Shown here: in pieces, positions 1 to 11,911 of the stretch
How positions within the stretch are numbered: the first letter of the stretch is position 1
Layout: every line of letters begins with the position of its first letter
Source of the DNA: Isoetes taiwanensis
Taxonomy: Eukaryota; Streptophyta; Lycopodiopsida; Isoetales; Isoetaceae
Direction of reading: 5' to 3'
DNA: 64,000 nucleotides
Assembly: GCA_021234155.1 (NCBI GenBank)
Contig: JAJEKV010000006.1
Coordinates: 7,160,435 to 7,224,434 of the forward strand
Translations under genes and position numbers: made by a program
Notes under the pieces: model-generated
What the model was told of the DNA's origin: nothing
The model's database searches: none
Seen by the model: only the letters and a program-made list of their open reading frames with translations

Positions 1-720
1 TGTGCCGTTTCGAGGGCCTTCTTGGAAACGCTTTGAGAAAATGGCCAGTCAAACCACGGGGGATCTGGCGAAGAAGAGGAGAAAGCGTAGAACGAGGGCT
101 AATCCTTTCTTTGCCCAATATCGGTGTACCCAAAAACACAGATATATGGGGGTTGGATACCATTTTGGATAACCTCGATGCTAAGTCCTACGAGGAGAGA
201 ATGCAAGAAACAAAGCTTGGCCGGAAGCGGAAAAAAGGTATTCAAGCTCTGCGAGCCCACTTTTCAAAAAATTAAGTGCCTTTGAATGAGAAGATTGATG
301 GGTACATGCCATTCTTGACAGAACATAAGTTTTGAATACATGGGCGTAGCACATGCAAATAGACCAAACAACACATGGAAATGCATTTAACATCACATGG
401 AAAGCAGACCAAGATGAGGGAACATTGGGACACAAAACATCGGTACACTTTGCAAGAAAGCGAGAAGCTTTTTCATCCACATGAGAGCTGCTACGGGAAG
501 AAGGAACTTATAGGCGTGAATGCAGGCGTGGGAGTGAAAATCACGGGCCGATTCACATGTGGAGTGCATCGCAAAGGCCCATGGGTGTTGAGATTCGGAG
601 AAGGTCGTTGGTTATTGAGATGGACCTTAACACAAACTATAGAATTGCAGGAGCGCCACGTCATCCCATGGCCAATGAAATGGTGTGATACCGATAGTGT
701 CTGAAAAACAATCACAAGAA
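1..720 (+). pseudogene. Decayed copy of methyltransferase-like gene 3' end
   Basis: This stretch aligns along its length with 43619-44347, the 3' coding part of the methyltransferase-like gene. The acidic and coiled part (with LDTILDNLDAKSYEERMQET) and the tail are still readable. Small insertions, deletions and substitutions break the frame repeatedly, so only pieces of about 80-110 codons stay open. The catalytic-fold part would lie upstream of the window edge. I read it as a dead duplicate, or a poorly polished assembly of one. Confidence 0.85.
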
Positions 721-3189
721 TTGTAGTTGCATTCCTCAAGAATGATTCGCGTACATTACTTCCTTCAATGGAAATTTTTGTTTGAGGAATATGTATTACC
801 ATATCTTTTTGTCCTTACTACTACGCCCGTGCATGTTTAATGTTAAAAATAATGCGTCGCGATCCAATGGCAAATACATAGCTTTAAATCTTTGAAATGT
901 TTGTGCTATGCTTGCTCCAACTCGTACCTATTTTGTACATAATGCTCTCATATGGTTTTAATAAAAAGCTCATTATTTTGTCTCTTTTTTAACTGCGAAA
1001 GATCGGCGTTAGCGATTCTTTGCGATAAGATAGAGCATTCCCTCCAACTACATTCTACTCACGATGGACCTTTGCATGAGCTATAAAACTATATTCCAGG
1101 AACAACTTAGGAATCATTGAGTAGAATTTGTACAAAAAAACGCCAACTTTTACTTTCGGTTGCTAGTAGTTTGTACACTATATGGCTAACTCCACGAACC
1201 TATTTTCATGCTAAGCGAGAATTCCAAATTTCTCTAATTAATTAATTCATGCTTTGTTTTGTGGAAAGATCGTAAGAACTAAGGCATAACATAAAGAAAA
1301 AGCAAGGATAAGAAAATGGCACGAGAATATTGTGACAAATAAAAATAGAACTCATGATTCGGATGAATCTATGAATAGATCTAGCAGAACTAAGGAATAA
1401 CGTAAAAGGTTAAAAAATATGCTTACCTTGTGTCCAGTTTGATCAACGTTCTTAAAGTAAAATCATAAAATGAAAGCTGCAGCCTATTGGATAGCCACAA
1501 ATAAAGAAAGGCATCGTCTTAGTTGGGGTGTTCATCTTCATCTTGAAGCTTCTTGGAATGGAGTTCCGAAAGGCAAACATAGAACAATGAGTACATCTTA
1601 CTCCCCAATGAATCTACTCCTCTAAATTTTACCCATCTTAGGATTAAGAAATGCATGTCGCTAGGTCTGTTTTGTCGGACATGCTAGGGATATGCACAAT
1701 GAGTACGGCTTTTTATATTCTGAGCCTTGCATAAGACATACACATCAAGCCGGCATGCATGAGCCAAAGGCATGCAAAGTAATTCATGCAAGGGAGAAAA
1801 GCTCACATAATAGTCATATGGGCTCATGGTTTTGCTTCTGAGCAGAATGTGTTTCTAACTGGAAGAGCTTTATCCACCATGGTTATGGCGCAAAAGTTTT
1901 TTCTTACTGCTGAGAATCGTAAGAGGAAGTAGCTTCACCCAGCAAGCATCATTAACATGACTAGATATAGCAGGGGTTTACTGGGAAATACAGCCATGTG
2001 TGAGGTGAGGTTTTGGAAAAAGGGAGAGCTAAATTATGGGGTATTTAAACCCCAAAGGGTATGGCCCTTTTTCTGATTCTGACAGCATTTCTTGGCGAAG
2101 GCCACGAGGAGTTAGAAATACATTTCACGAGAGGCTAGAGTTTTTATTCATTATTAATATCTTACATGAGATCTCGTTTGAGGACACTTTTTCCATATTA
2201 CTGACGGCCGGGAATCACGCTGTATTCTTTTGTTGGCCAGAGGTATACAATATCTTGGTTATAACCCGACCTGCATATCATGGTGGCAGCTTTGGGGTGG
2301 CTGCTGGAGATCCTTGCCTATATCACTCTATTAACTGTATACTTGATTTGAAGTTTATTTCTACCAATGCACCCAAAAGGTAAACCTTTACTTGATATTG
2401 GAGACTTTTATGCTTATTAATATGAGAATAATTCACGGTAATAAAATGCTTGAATGAATATTGGCTTTCAATGACCTAGAGTATTATTTTGTTTGGCACG
2501 ACCCTTGGACGATACCACGAAATGGCTTTGAATCACATGAAATGAGGATAAGCTGGATATTCACACAAAGAGAGCTCAAAAGATCAAAGGATTTTTTACA
2601 AATGTTTCTTGTTGAGGATGATAAAGCGATAAAAGCTTTTGAATCACATCTGTGCGGCCTAAAACTCTCTCATGTTCTTTGCCACTGCCTACATTTAGGC
2701 ATGGTTGTCTTGAACCATATTTATAAGGTAGCAAAGTAGAAATAATTTATTTACTCTTATACTTATATATTTTAAATTAGAGTACTTAAAATTTACTCAA
2801 GTCTTAAATATTTTTTTAGAGGGTTATGCGTGCATGATGCAAAGTGGCATATTCATATAATTGATTTGTAAAGGATATCGAAGTTCTGAGCCAGGATTAA
2901 TGCAACATCCTTTTATGCATTATTTGTACATCTTTGATTCATTTGGAATTATTAAGTTTTGCAGCGTTTGTGGTGCAGATTTTGGGATCCCGTTAGGTAG
3001 GTTTTTGAATTCACAAACAAAGGATGACTCTTGCATCCCGGAATAATTTGCATCATTTAAGTAACCGAAGCACTACGTAGGGAATTTAGCGCTAGCCTTA
3101 TGTGTGCCACCTATATGGGGCTGCGGGCTTTGCGATATCCCCGGATCAGGCCGGAGTTGTATGCTTTGTTTAATCTTATCATGTTTAAG

Positions 3190-3430
3190 TTTGATTGCTC
3201 ACGGGATTTCAAGCCTATCCGGGACGTGGGCATGAGGAAGAGAAGTTATGGGTATTGATATTTACATGAATTATATTAAAACTTAGTAGGTTTGGTTTGG
3301 TTTTAACATTGTTCTTCTTATAATGTATACAGGATATGGCCATGGATTGGAGGAATACATTGCAAACAGCAGCGTATCTTACTTATGATTTTAGCACTAT
3401 CAGACTTTGGTCACATAATAATAAATATAC
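3190..3430 (+). pseudogene. Decayed PRP4 WD40 exon fragments
   Basis: This is the copy A counterpart of the PRP4-like exons at 46784-47033. The stretch equivalent to RDFKPI and the following GHE region is recognisable around 3208-3240, and a DFSTIRLWSHN-like remnant lies around 3390-3420. The frame is broken and the reading is not coding. From 3430 to 4060 I see only duplicated noncoding sequence. Confidence 0.6.
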
Positions 3431-4064
3431 TCTTGGTCTAATTCAGCCATTAAGGGAAATGTTGTTGCAATGCTTTTACCCAGAGAGAAGTCCAAGCGTG
3501 TGATTTTGCGATGCTGGCCTCACGACATATTATACAAACTCAAGTTAAGCATCAGTGCTCGTACAATGTTGAGAGCTCAAAATGTAGAAGAGTTTTCTGG
3601 AGGTGGCTGCGCTGAAGCAAAAGAGGGCCATGATGCCACCAAAACTATAGCAAAGCGAGAATTACTTTGAAATATATAATCCTGAAAATATTAGGGAGAG
3701 ATGGCAAGACCAAGTTGCCAATAGCGGGATAGGCAGCTAGTTGTGCTTGGCCCTCTTTGCAACTCCTTTGGCTCTTAATTTAATGCTTCGAGATTGGATT
3801 GTTAAATGTGTTAGATTGTATTCATACGTTTTACGTACCTGCTCTTGTTTTTCTTTATATATATATGAATTGTTGTATACCACATAAAAGTTTATTTTAG
3901 TGACACAAAGAAACATTTCACTTAACCTCCTAGTAGCATTTCCTCATCATCCCTGAGTGAATGGACTCAAAAGCTGCGGGGTGATTGGACTTGGGGGTGC
4001 GCTGAGTTTGGCTTCACTGGGCCTTGGTTAGTCAGGTTAGTGGTTAGTCTATATCGTGAGGATT

Positions 4065-7000
4065 TGGTGCCATATATATATAAAGGTAGAGTTTTCCATT
4101 AATCAAGAAACACTTGCGGTACATGGCGATTAAAACGAAACTATCAAAGATCTTATACATAAAATTCCATCAAAGGAAAATGTTGTGGTATGTAGCGAAG
4201 CCATATGAAGAGTATGCTTGAAGTGGGCTTCGCGGTGATGTAGGTGGTCAAAAGATACTTGATATGAGTAGAAATGATCTTCCAAAATAGAGACCCAGTC
4301 TTAAAAATGTAATGCTTAGAGATCACTTTACGACCACAACTAGTAATTAATGTAAAACACAGAAAGTAACTCGGCAAAATTCTGCAAGATTAGGAGATAC
4401 CATTGAGCAATTGTATGCTGACTTGGTTGGATTGGAGGATACAAGGAGGAGAATGAGGCCTCTTGGGTGCGAAGAGTAGGGGAGGGTCAAAGGAGTTAGA
4501 GAGGCATAGAAAGTCGTGATCAAAGGTGTAACTACGGTAGTACGCTCGGCCAGTACCCATATCCATGCAAGATAAATTCGGATCTGATCAAACCAAGAAG
4601 AAGCAAGGAACCAAACAAAATCAGCCAGCGTGCGGCAGGTGTAGTCTTTCCTGCAGGAATGCGGGAATTCCTGGAGTCATGTATGCGCTGGAAATCAAAC
4701 ATAATTAATAGACTTGCACCCCACTTCTACTTGAACATCTTTTGGTAGTAGTATCCAGGGGGTTTTGGCTGTTTGTTGAAGAATAGTTTGGTCAGGTCGA
4801 CTTTTGAAATGATTGTCCTCCAAATCACCCATGCTACTTTTTTTGTGACTTTCTCCAAGTAGGCTAACATCATCCCAATTTAGAATTTTGCCTAACATTG
4901 AAGTTAGCTGAATGGAAAAAGACCCCACAGAGTGACCAGCCACCAAATCCCATTTTAAATTATGGTATGTTTGAACATGTGATGCGTGAACATCTAAAGG
5001 TTGAAAGGAAATGCAATTTGTTGATCAAAAATCAGAAATTCTTTTTGCCATAAACTACTTTCTATTTCTTACCCCTTTGAGGATATTCCAAAGAGCAATA
5101 AACATGATAGTAATGCTTAAAAGTGCAATCATTTTGGACATAAAGGCAAATTTCCACACAGTCCTGTTGGGAAGCATCATCAAACCAAGACCAAAAAGAA
5201 TTAAGCTTAGAGGCGAGGATAAAGATGGCCTTCCACAGGATGCTTCCCTCCAGGGGCTACTAGCACAAAGCAGAGATGTTGGCTCCCATTCAGGAAAGTT
5301 ATAAGTGGAGATACTTTTTATTGGCTAACAACCAAATAAAGAAGTTGATCTTAGGAAGCAATAGAGTTCCAAACATTGAAATAGAGCTTGTAGCCTCCTC
5401 CATGAAGTACATTGGAGCCATTTTGGGGCTATGAGCTTTTGGATACTGATTGTCAAAGGAATTTGCTAATAAGCGGGGGAATACTGTGACCTTATAAACA
5501 CTTTACGGTATTTGGTTGCCTTAGGGGACAATATTGTAGATGCGAGGGAAGGATAGACTTAATATACAAATAGATCTTTTATCACTAGAAATTGCCATGA
5601 ACTAAGTTTTTGGTTGGTCAAGGATAGGTTTATTGTTCTTATATATAGGTCTGAGGAAAGAGGCCATAATCGGACCATTTTCTTATAAAGTTCTAGGGAT
5701 GTCGAAGCGAAAGTCTTGGGATGATTCTTAACTGCTTGGTGGATTCGAGGAAATAGTCATTTTGCAAGTTAGAGATCTTGAGGTCATCGCATATACTTAA
5801 GCCCGGATTTTTATTCTGCAAGCCATAATAGAGTTTCTCACTTAAAATTGCAGCTGGGGAGTGTTGAAAGCGAGTCGAGGTAAAATATGCTCCAGTGCTT
5901 TAGGATGGCCAACGAGGTGTGACAAGAGCTGATTATCGACGATGGAAATACAGGAGAGGACCCGGCCACTATTTCGCTGGAAGGATTTCCAAATGTATAT
6001 TATTTGCCCGGCCCGGAGCCTGAAGAGGCTTACGCCAGATAAAGGTCGCACAGCAGACCACTAGCTTTAGGCTGCAAACCTCTTCAGATAGGAGCCTTTC
6101 CAAATAGACTTTTCGATAATCTTTTCAATCTTTCCGGAATAATGGGTAGATTTAGGGGCCACGCTGAGAGAGGAGAAAAGTAAATGCTGATCTTTGGCAG
6201 GCCGAGTTTACGCAATAATAGATCCACAGCAAAGGACAAACCACCTCTGAAGGTGGCTACAGCTTTTTCCTTATTCTACGTACATCAGTTACTTATAGGG
6301 TTGCCTTGGGGCTATTTGAGGATTAGGATTGAGGGGCGAAGGCATACCTAAGAGGTGGAGCTGGTGGAGTATTAACAGCCTTGGGATTAGCAAAGTTTGG
6401 GTACACGGATGTTTATCACCAATGGAGTGCACATTTAGCCAAGTTTAGGTGGACTGAGGTGCTTGATAAGTATTGTAAAGGAAAGAGTCGATATTAGATA
6501 TATACTCGGCATCTAAAAGGCAAGGTTATCATGGAAGCCTCTTTGGAGAATTAGGGACTCATCAACTGTGTTTTACGGGACCCCAATCATCCCAGGCTCC
6601 TTGGGGAATGAAGAGCCCAGCACAGCGAGCCATTTCATTTACTATCAGAGGCAGTGATGGGGCTAGGGGAGACGGCATACTGAATCACTGCAGCAAGGAA
6701 GGGTGGGGAGGCCATTTGATAGTAGAGCGGGGAGATTAGAGAAGAATTCAAAACCAGCATGAATAAGAAGCCTTAATTTAGGATGGAAACCCAAACTTTG
6801 GGGAGCAAGAAGATCAAAGAAAATCCCACATCTCAACATATCAAAGGCTCTCTTAGGAAGTCAGTTTAAGGCACAATTTTGTTTGGAGATGCTATTCCAG
6901 TGAAGACCTTCCTGTGATGATATAGTTATCCAAGATAAATCTAATACAAAGGAAGAAAATTTGCATTGTGCGATGATATATGACTGCCACAGAAATACAT

Positions 7001-10000
7001 TGATTCTATTTGCAATTGCTATTGCTTTTATATATCTTGCAAGAGAGGTATTAGTTAATGAGATCGGCCTCTGAAATAAGAGAGAAGTAGTATCCACTGG
7101 TATAGGGGAGATAAAACCGGCTGAGATTGAAGGATGTAAGAGGTGGCCTCCCAAAAACACTACACAGGAGAGCCTTAAAATTATATCGCTGACTTTAAGA
7201 ATATCCCAAAAGTAGACATAGGAGATTCACTAGGAGGAAGGCTACATGGGACTTGCTTGAGGATTTTGAGAACCTTGAGAGGTAATACACCGGGAAGTCA
7301 CAATAGAATCATCCATATTATCCATAGAGATGGAATGATCCACATCGATGGAGTCGAAATTTCGCTTTCCTTGACTAGATTCTTTGAGGAATTTGGAGTT
7401 TTGGAAAAAGGTGCTTGGATTCCTCTTGGAAGAAAGACTTAATAGAAACTTGGAGTCATTGAGGAGATATTCCGTGTCGGTCCCCAGACGGTGATAGCAT
7501 TTCTAAAAAGTCGACTTTAGCCACACTGAAGCGGAGCTACCATGATCCATGTCCTTATTAAATTTAATCTTACATTTTGATAGAAGGAAGCTTTGGCCTC
7601 AATTTCCTCAACGCACTTTTTAGGTAATTTTCTAGAAGTTTCCTCTCTAACAGAGAGTTAAGATTGAGAGGATCTTCTTGAAGGAGATCCTAATATCCTC
7701 ATCTTGGCTTGCTCTGATTTTGCTCTTTTTCATTGATTTTGGCCAAATGTTTGCTTTTTAGACCAACCTTTAATCCAACTCTTTGACCTTCTTTGGCGGA
7801 TTTTTGCTATAGAATCTTTTCATTGGCTAGCGATTACCTCGCCAGGGGATATTGGGAGGATGGCAAAATCTTTGAAATCTCTAACAAAGGGATGGCTTTC
7901 TAGAAGAGCCTGCAGTTAAATTTATAAGATACATTACCATCCACAGGGGAGTTTGAGTCATTTTGCTTAGTACACGGCAAACGTGGTGATACAATATTTC
8001 CTTCATCACTAGTGACATAGCAATTTATCCCAAAGGGATGAGGTTGGACTACACACTGGAAATACATCCGGGGGTACACAATAAACTCGCATACCTTTTT
8101 GCTTATTAGACCAAGTAAAGGAAGCGATGAGAGAGCACGCCAAATGAAGTGTCGAGAGATAAAAGTCCAGTTAACAGATCCTCTCCATGTAGACATATTG
8201 AGATGGTTGCCAAGCTTCATATTCCAAGAGGGAGTGTGTGAAGTCCCTATAATCCGATTCAATATAGGATTAGCATGCATCCAATCTTTAATTTGACCAA
8301 AAGAACCTCTCTCTTTCTTTTTGGGTTGGTTGGAAGCGCATAAACATTGATAACTCAAATGCGGAATCTTATGGCGAAAATGGCGACACTACCGCATCTT
8401 AGGGGGTTGCTGGGAAGAGATGTTTGATTTTCCATATCATGATAATGCCTCCCGCACTTCTACGGAGACCTCAATCCAGTGGAAGAGGTTAAAGGTAAAA
8501 TCCAATCTCCAAGGTTGGAATTTCAAATTTAAGGAAGCTTAACTGCACGTGAGGGTATAGGGGTTTATGAATAAGTATTACGTCTTCTTGTGATTTAATA
8601 TCCCTAACATTCCAGTGATCTTCATGGACAACTTACAGATGGGATAAAGATTAATATCTTTTCTTTCCCTTTCCCCTTTCTAGAAAAGCTAGATGTTGTG
8701 TGTGAGTGTATTATACAAGTTTATGAGTTCCGAGACGAGGGAGTATCAAACTTTTACAGCACAGTGATTTCCTTCACAGTGAGGCATAAGTATCTTCTTT
8801 GTAAGGACCTCGGCTAGGTATTTATCTCCACGGGTTTCCTTATCAGATTTCCAGCAACACTAACGCCAGGCCCCACGAGATAGATTTAAGAGCATTTCAT
8901 TTTATGCTAGCGGGAAAGTCGCAATTAAAATTAAGTCTCCAAGTATGATTATGACAAGGAGGAGAAAGAGCATGGTTTGTTTGATACCTCATGGGTAATC
9001 CCATTTTCTTTGGAGCCCTCTTTCTTGTAAATTTCTTCGCAGGTATGCGATCATGTTCAAAACTCACTGACTCTCTCTCTTTGGAGTATCTTACACAATC
9101 ATCCTCCAAAATATGGCATGCTTGGCAGGTTGAGAGCAAAGACCCTCTCTTGCAAGAAGCTATTGCTTTCAGTAATGTCTACTGAGGGATGGTGGTGGAG
9201 GGATGGGGAGAATTTTGGAGAGATCAATACAAAGGAGATTAGGAGGAATGGTTGAGTGGATCAATGCTAGGAATTGCCCAATAGTACATCAAATCTATCG
9301 AATTAAGGTTAGCCAATACACAGATTGAATTATTTACCACTTAGATTTTTGATGTCCCTAGAGTCTTCAATATTACTGCATAGAGACCATAGTCCTCTCC
9401 TTTGATTTAGAAAAATCTTTGTATCACTTACTTTGAAGGCGGGGGTGGACGACACCATTTCAGCCATTATCCTTGTGGTCAATTACCTCACAAAGGCTGA
9501 TCATTGGTCATAACTTAGAGACACATTTTAAGACCTTTTTCATGAAGAAACATCTTTCATACTTTGATTAATAGACTTCTCTTACTTACCTGGTAGAGTT
9601 CAAATGGGTATATAAACTCTTATTGGGTGTTTAGGTTTTGTAGCATCTAAAATAGTTTTTATTTCAAAGTATCATATATGAAGTATTGGCCTTATTGATG
9701 CCATTAGAGCGTGGCATAGAGCACACGCACCTTTACTTTGAGAACCCTTTTGAAGTTCCTTTTTGGGCTTGATTTCCCTATGAGGAGGTGCATCCCGATC
9801 GCTATCAATTTTGAAATTTGCAGGAATATTTCCAGTTACACAACTTTCTGGAATCCTTTATAACTACCATTGACTTTACCACAGTCCCTTTGAGAGTCTT
9901 TGTCCTTGGATAAGATGCGAAGGACCAATGCTGCAATATTGAGGAGGAGTCAAAAATGGCTGGTGCACAAAGGTAATTGCATTTGTGTGACCCTCAAGTA

Positions 10001-10266
10001 TCCACATTCTTTATTTTCCTTAGGATTGGCTTAGCGTGACTTGCTGACTTGTGAGATTGGCTCATATCAGCGGTCGATGCTTATATCCATTTTACATGGA
10101 AGGTAGATTCTCCTTGCAAGGGAATCATACGAGGAGTCTTTGTGGCCCTCTGAGTTTTGTGACAATGAGGAGGCAGACCCATTATCTAAGAGAGGAGGCT
10201 TTTTGACGAAACATCTAAAGAGAATTTGGAGGGATTACAAGTTATAACAGTGAGATGCAAGTATGG
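4065..10266. other. 6.2-kb insertion splitting copy A; decayed, unassigned
   Basis: Copy B is continuous across the equivalent point (about 47655), so this block is extra DNA in copy A. No frame longer than about 150 codons is open and none shows a family I can name with confidence. Around 9430-9560 a plus-strand frame reads ISAIILVVNYLTKADHW, which loosely resembles the start of a Ty3-type integrase core. A minus-strand ORF at 7900-8358 is unrecognised. No terminal repeats could be matched by eye. It is most likely an old, heavily decayed retroelement. Confidence 0.5.
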
Positions 10267-10796
10267 GAGATAAGAGTTTGTTATTTGCATTCTAGAATGG
10301 TTATATATATCCCAGAAAGCAAAGGTGAATTATCATTAGTTAACAATTTTATATCGATTACAATATAACGAGGACAATATAACCTTCTTCTTTATTCTTT
10401 GAGCCTAGGAAATGTGAACGCAATTTTCCTTTCACATTTTTCTTTTACCTACAACTTTCTCTACTCATCATGTATGTATATTGCATTATGTGTGGTGAGT
10501 GAAGGATTTGTTTAGCGTTGAGTTACATCTAAATAAGTAACCTTGTCATGACTTTGTATGAACATATCGTGGCACTCGACTTTTTGGAGTTGCGAAATGA
10601 TTGGAAATGTTCAAAATTGAAGAAGAAGACTGATGAGGTAGAAAATGTGTATACATTAAAATGTCACATCTCTTAGGATATCAATCATCTCTATGATGGA
10701 TTAAAGCGGAATTTATTACTTTATGCCAGTGTATTGTGATATTTTTGTAGACATGTTAATATTTATCTTGCAATATGAATTACTATAATATGTTTG
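10267..10796 (+). repeat. Segmental duplication copy A, right part
   Basis: Similarity to copy B resumes here and ends at the TATGTTTG shared with 48599-48606. It includes a decayed version of the UBP6-like exon (about 10505-10715), where in-frame stops replace several codons. It lacks the 420-bp insertion found in copy B at 47871-48290, and so supplies an empty site for that insertion. Confidence 0.8.
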
Positions 10797-10815
10797 TTGA
10801 TAGAAAAGGGCGATT

Positions 10816-11213
10816 AAATCTAAAACAAAGAAACCTTAAGGCCGCCACCACCGAAGGCCAAAGGTTCCCAAGCCGCCACCCAGAAGAAAGCCGGATAGGA
10901 AGGAGGTGGAGAGAAGAAGCGTTAAAGGGAGATTAGACACTTCCAGCGCAGCTTCGGCCTCCCTAATTCCCCGTGGCCCCCCTTCGCCGGTTGGTGCGTG
11001 AAGTTATGCAGGCCTATAGAACAGACTTTAGAGTCACAGACGAGGCGCTGCTGGCAATGCAAGAGGCGGCTGAGGCAAAGATAGTGCAACATTTTGAAGA
11101 TTCAACAGCTTTGCACTATCCACGCTAAGCGGGTAACCTTAATGCGACAAGACATGAGTCTTGGCGACCGCATTAAGGAGAAGCATCTTAGAAATTTTGT
11201 TGTAAATAATTAA
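10816..11213 (+). pseudogene. Histone H3 variant (CENH3-like) pseudogene
   Basis: Read across two or more frameshifts, this encodes the H3 histone fold in order. REIRHFQRS (alpha-N) begins near 10926. RLVREVMQAYRTDF and ALLAMQEAAEAKIVQHFEDS (alpha-1/alpha-2) follow. IHAKRVTLMRQDMSLGDRI (alpha-3) ends the fold, before a divergent tail and a TAA at 11211. Canonical plant H3 has MPKDIQLARRIRGERA at the end, so the tail and the alpha-1 loop mark a variant and resemble the centromeric type. No introns are visible, which suggests a retrocopy. The N-terminal tail is unreadable. It lies immediately after the end of duplication copy A. Confidence 0.75.
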
Positions 11214-11335
11214 AAATTTTGTAATATAGAGCAATTTTGTGTACCTTGATAACATAAACTTGAGTAATTAGAGCAAATTAATAAGTTTTAGCTTTTATCT
11301 CAGTGAAATAGGACATTTGAGAGCCAAGAGACATG

Positions 11336-11400
11336 ATGTCTCCACGTACCGCCCGTCATAAAACAAAAAGTTAGGATTGAAGCGGCTTAATTTGTGAGAC
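11336..11400 (+). repeat. Decayed hairpin with conserved loop, copy 1
   Basis: It shares a 25-base segment (11360-11384) exactly with the hairpin at 11533-11599. Only the outer GTCTC/GAGAC of the stem is kept; the rest of the stem has diverged. Confidence 0.6.
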
Positions 11401-11532
11401 CTCGCCCGAGCTTGACCAAAACAGCTCCAAATTGACCAAATAAGGGGCCGATTCTGCCTAATTTGATGAGCCCAGCACCCTTACACCATTAGTTTACCCA
11501 AGTTGGACATCTTTGATTAAAATGGGACTGAT

Positions 11533-11599
11533 GTCTCACAGCTCGCGCCTCGTCGCAAAACAAAAAGTTAGGATTGAAGCGAGGCGCAAGCTGTGAGAC
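11533..11599 (+). repeat. Stem-loop, 20-bp stem, copy 2
   Basis: The arms at 11533-11552 and 11580-11599 are reverse complements with a single mismatch. They enclose a 27-base A-rich loop. The shared segment 11557-11581 is identical to 11360-11384, 197 bp upstream. The stem begins GTCTCACAGC and ends GCTGTGAGAC. Confidence 0.8.
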
Positions 11600-11787
11600 C
11601 TCTTACCAATTCTTCACCAGGACTTGTCAAAGTCACCTGCAAACTACTGCATAGCATCTTTTAGGTAACCTAGCCTTGTTCAAGCATCTCCTATAGTCCT
11701 CAAACTCCTATTTTGACCTCAGATAAGTTAGAATTACCCAATCCTAGGAAATTTTCAAGTCATCCAAAAATTAGGGTTTCCCCCTTT

Positions 11788-11800
11788 TCTATAAATAGAC
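11788..11800 (+). promoter_or_regulatory. TATA box (CTATAAATAGA)
   Basis: A good plant TATA box about 120 bp before an ATG at 11912, with a pyrimidine-rich leader between them. It probably drove the broken coding region that follows. Confidence 0.5.
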
Positions 11801-11911
11801 CCGTCACTTCTCACATAGCACCCTACAAATCTGCTCCTGCCCTTCTAGCCGATTTCCTAACTCCCTGAGGCGCTCTTGCAACCATTTGTTACCTTCTTCT
11901 GCAATTAATCA

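Larger units (their letters stand above)
1..4064 (+). repeat. Segmental duplication copy A, left part
   Basis: Base-level similarity to 43619-47660 in the same orientation, covering the methyltransferase-like 3' end, its downstream flank and the PRP4-fragment region. I judge roughly 85-90 percent identity by eye, with many small indels. From about 721 to 3190 it contains no readable gene. The homology starts before the window edge, so its true length is unknown. Confidence 0.85.

Noticed and set aside
7900-8358. 152-codon minus-strand ORF as a gene
   Set aside because: No recognisable family, no splice or promoter context, and it lies inside a decayed insertion.
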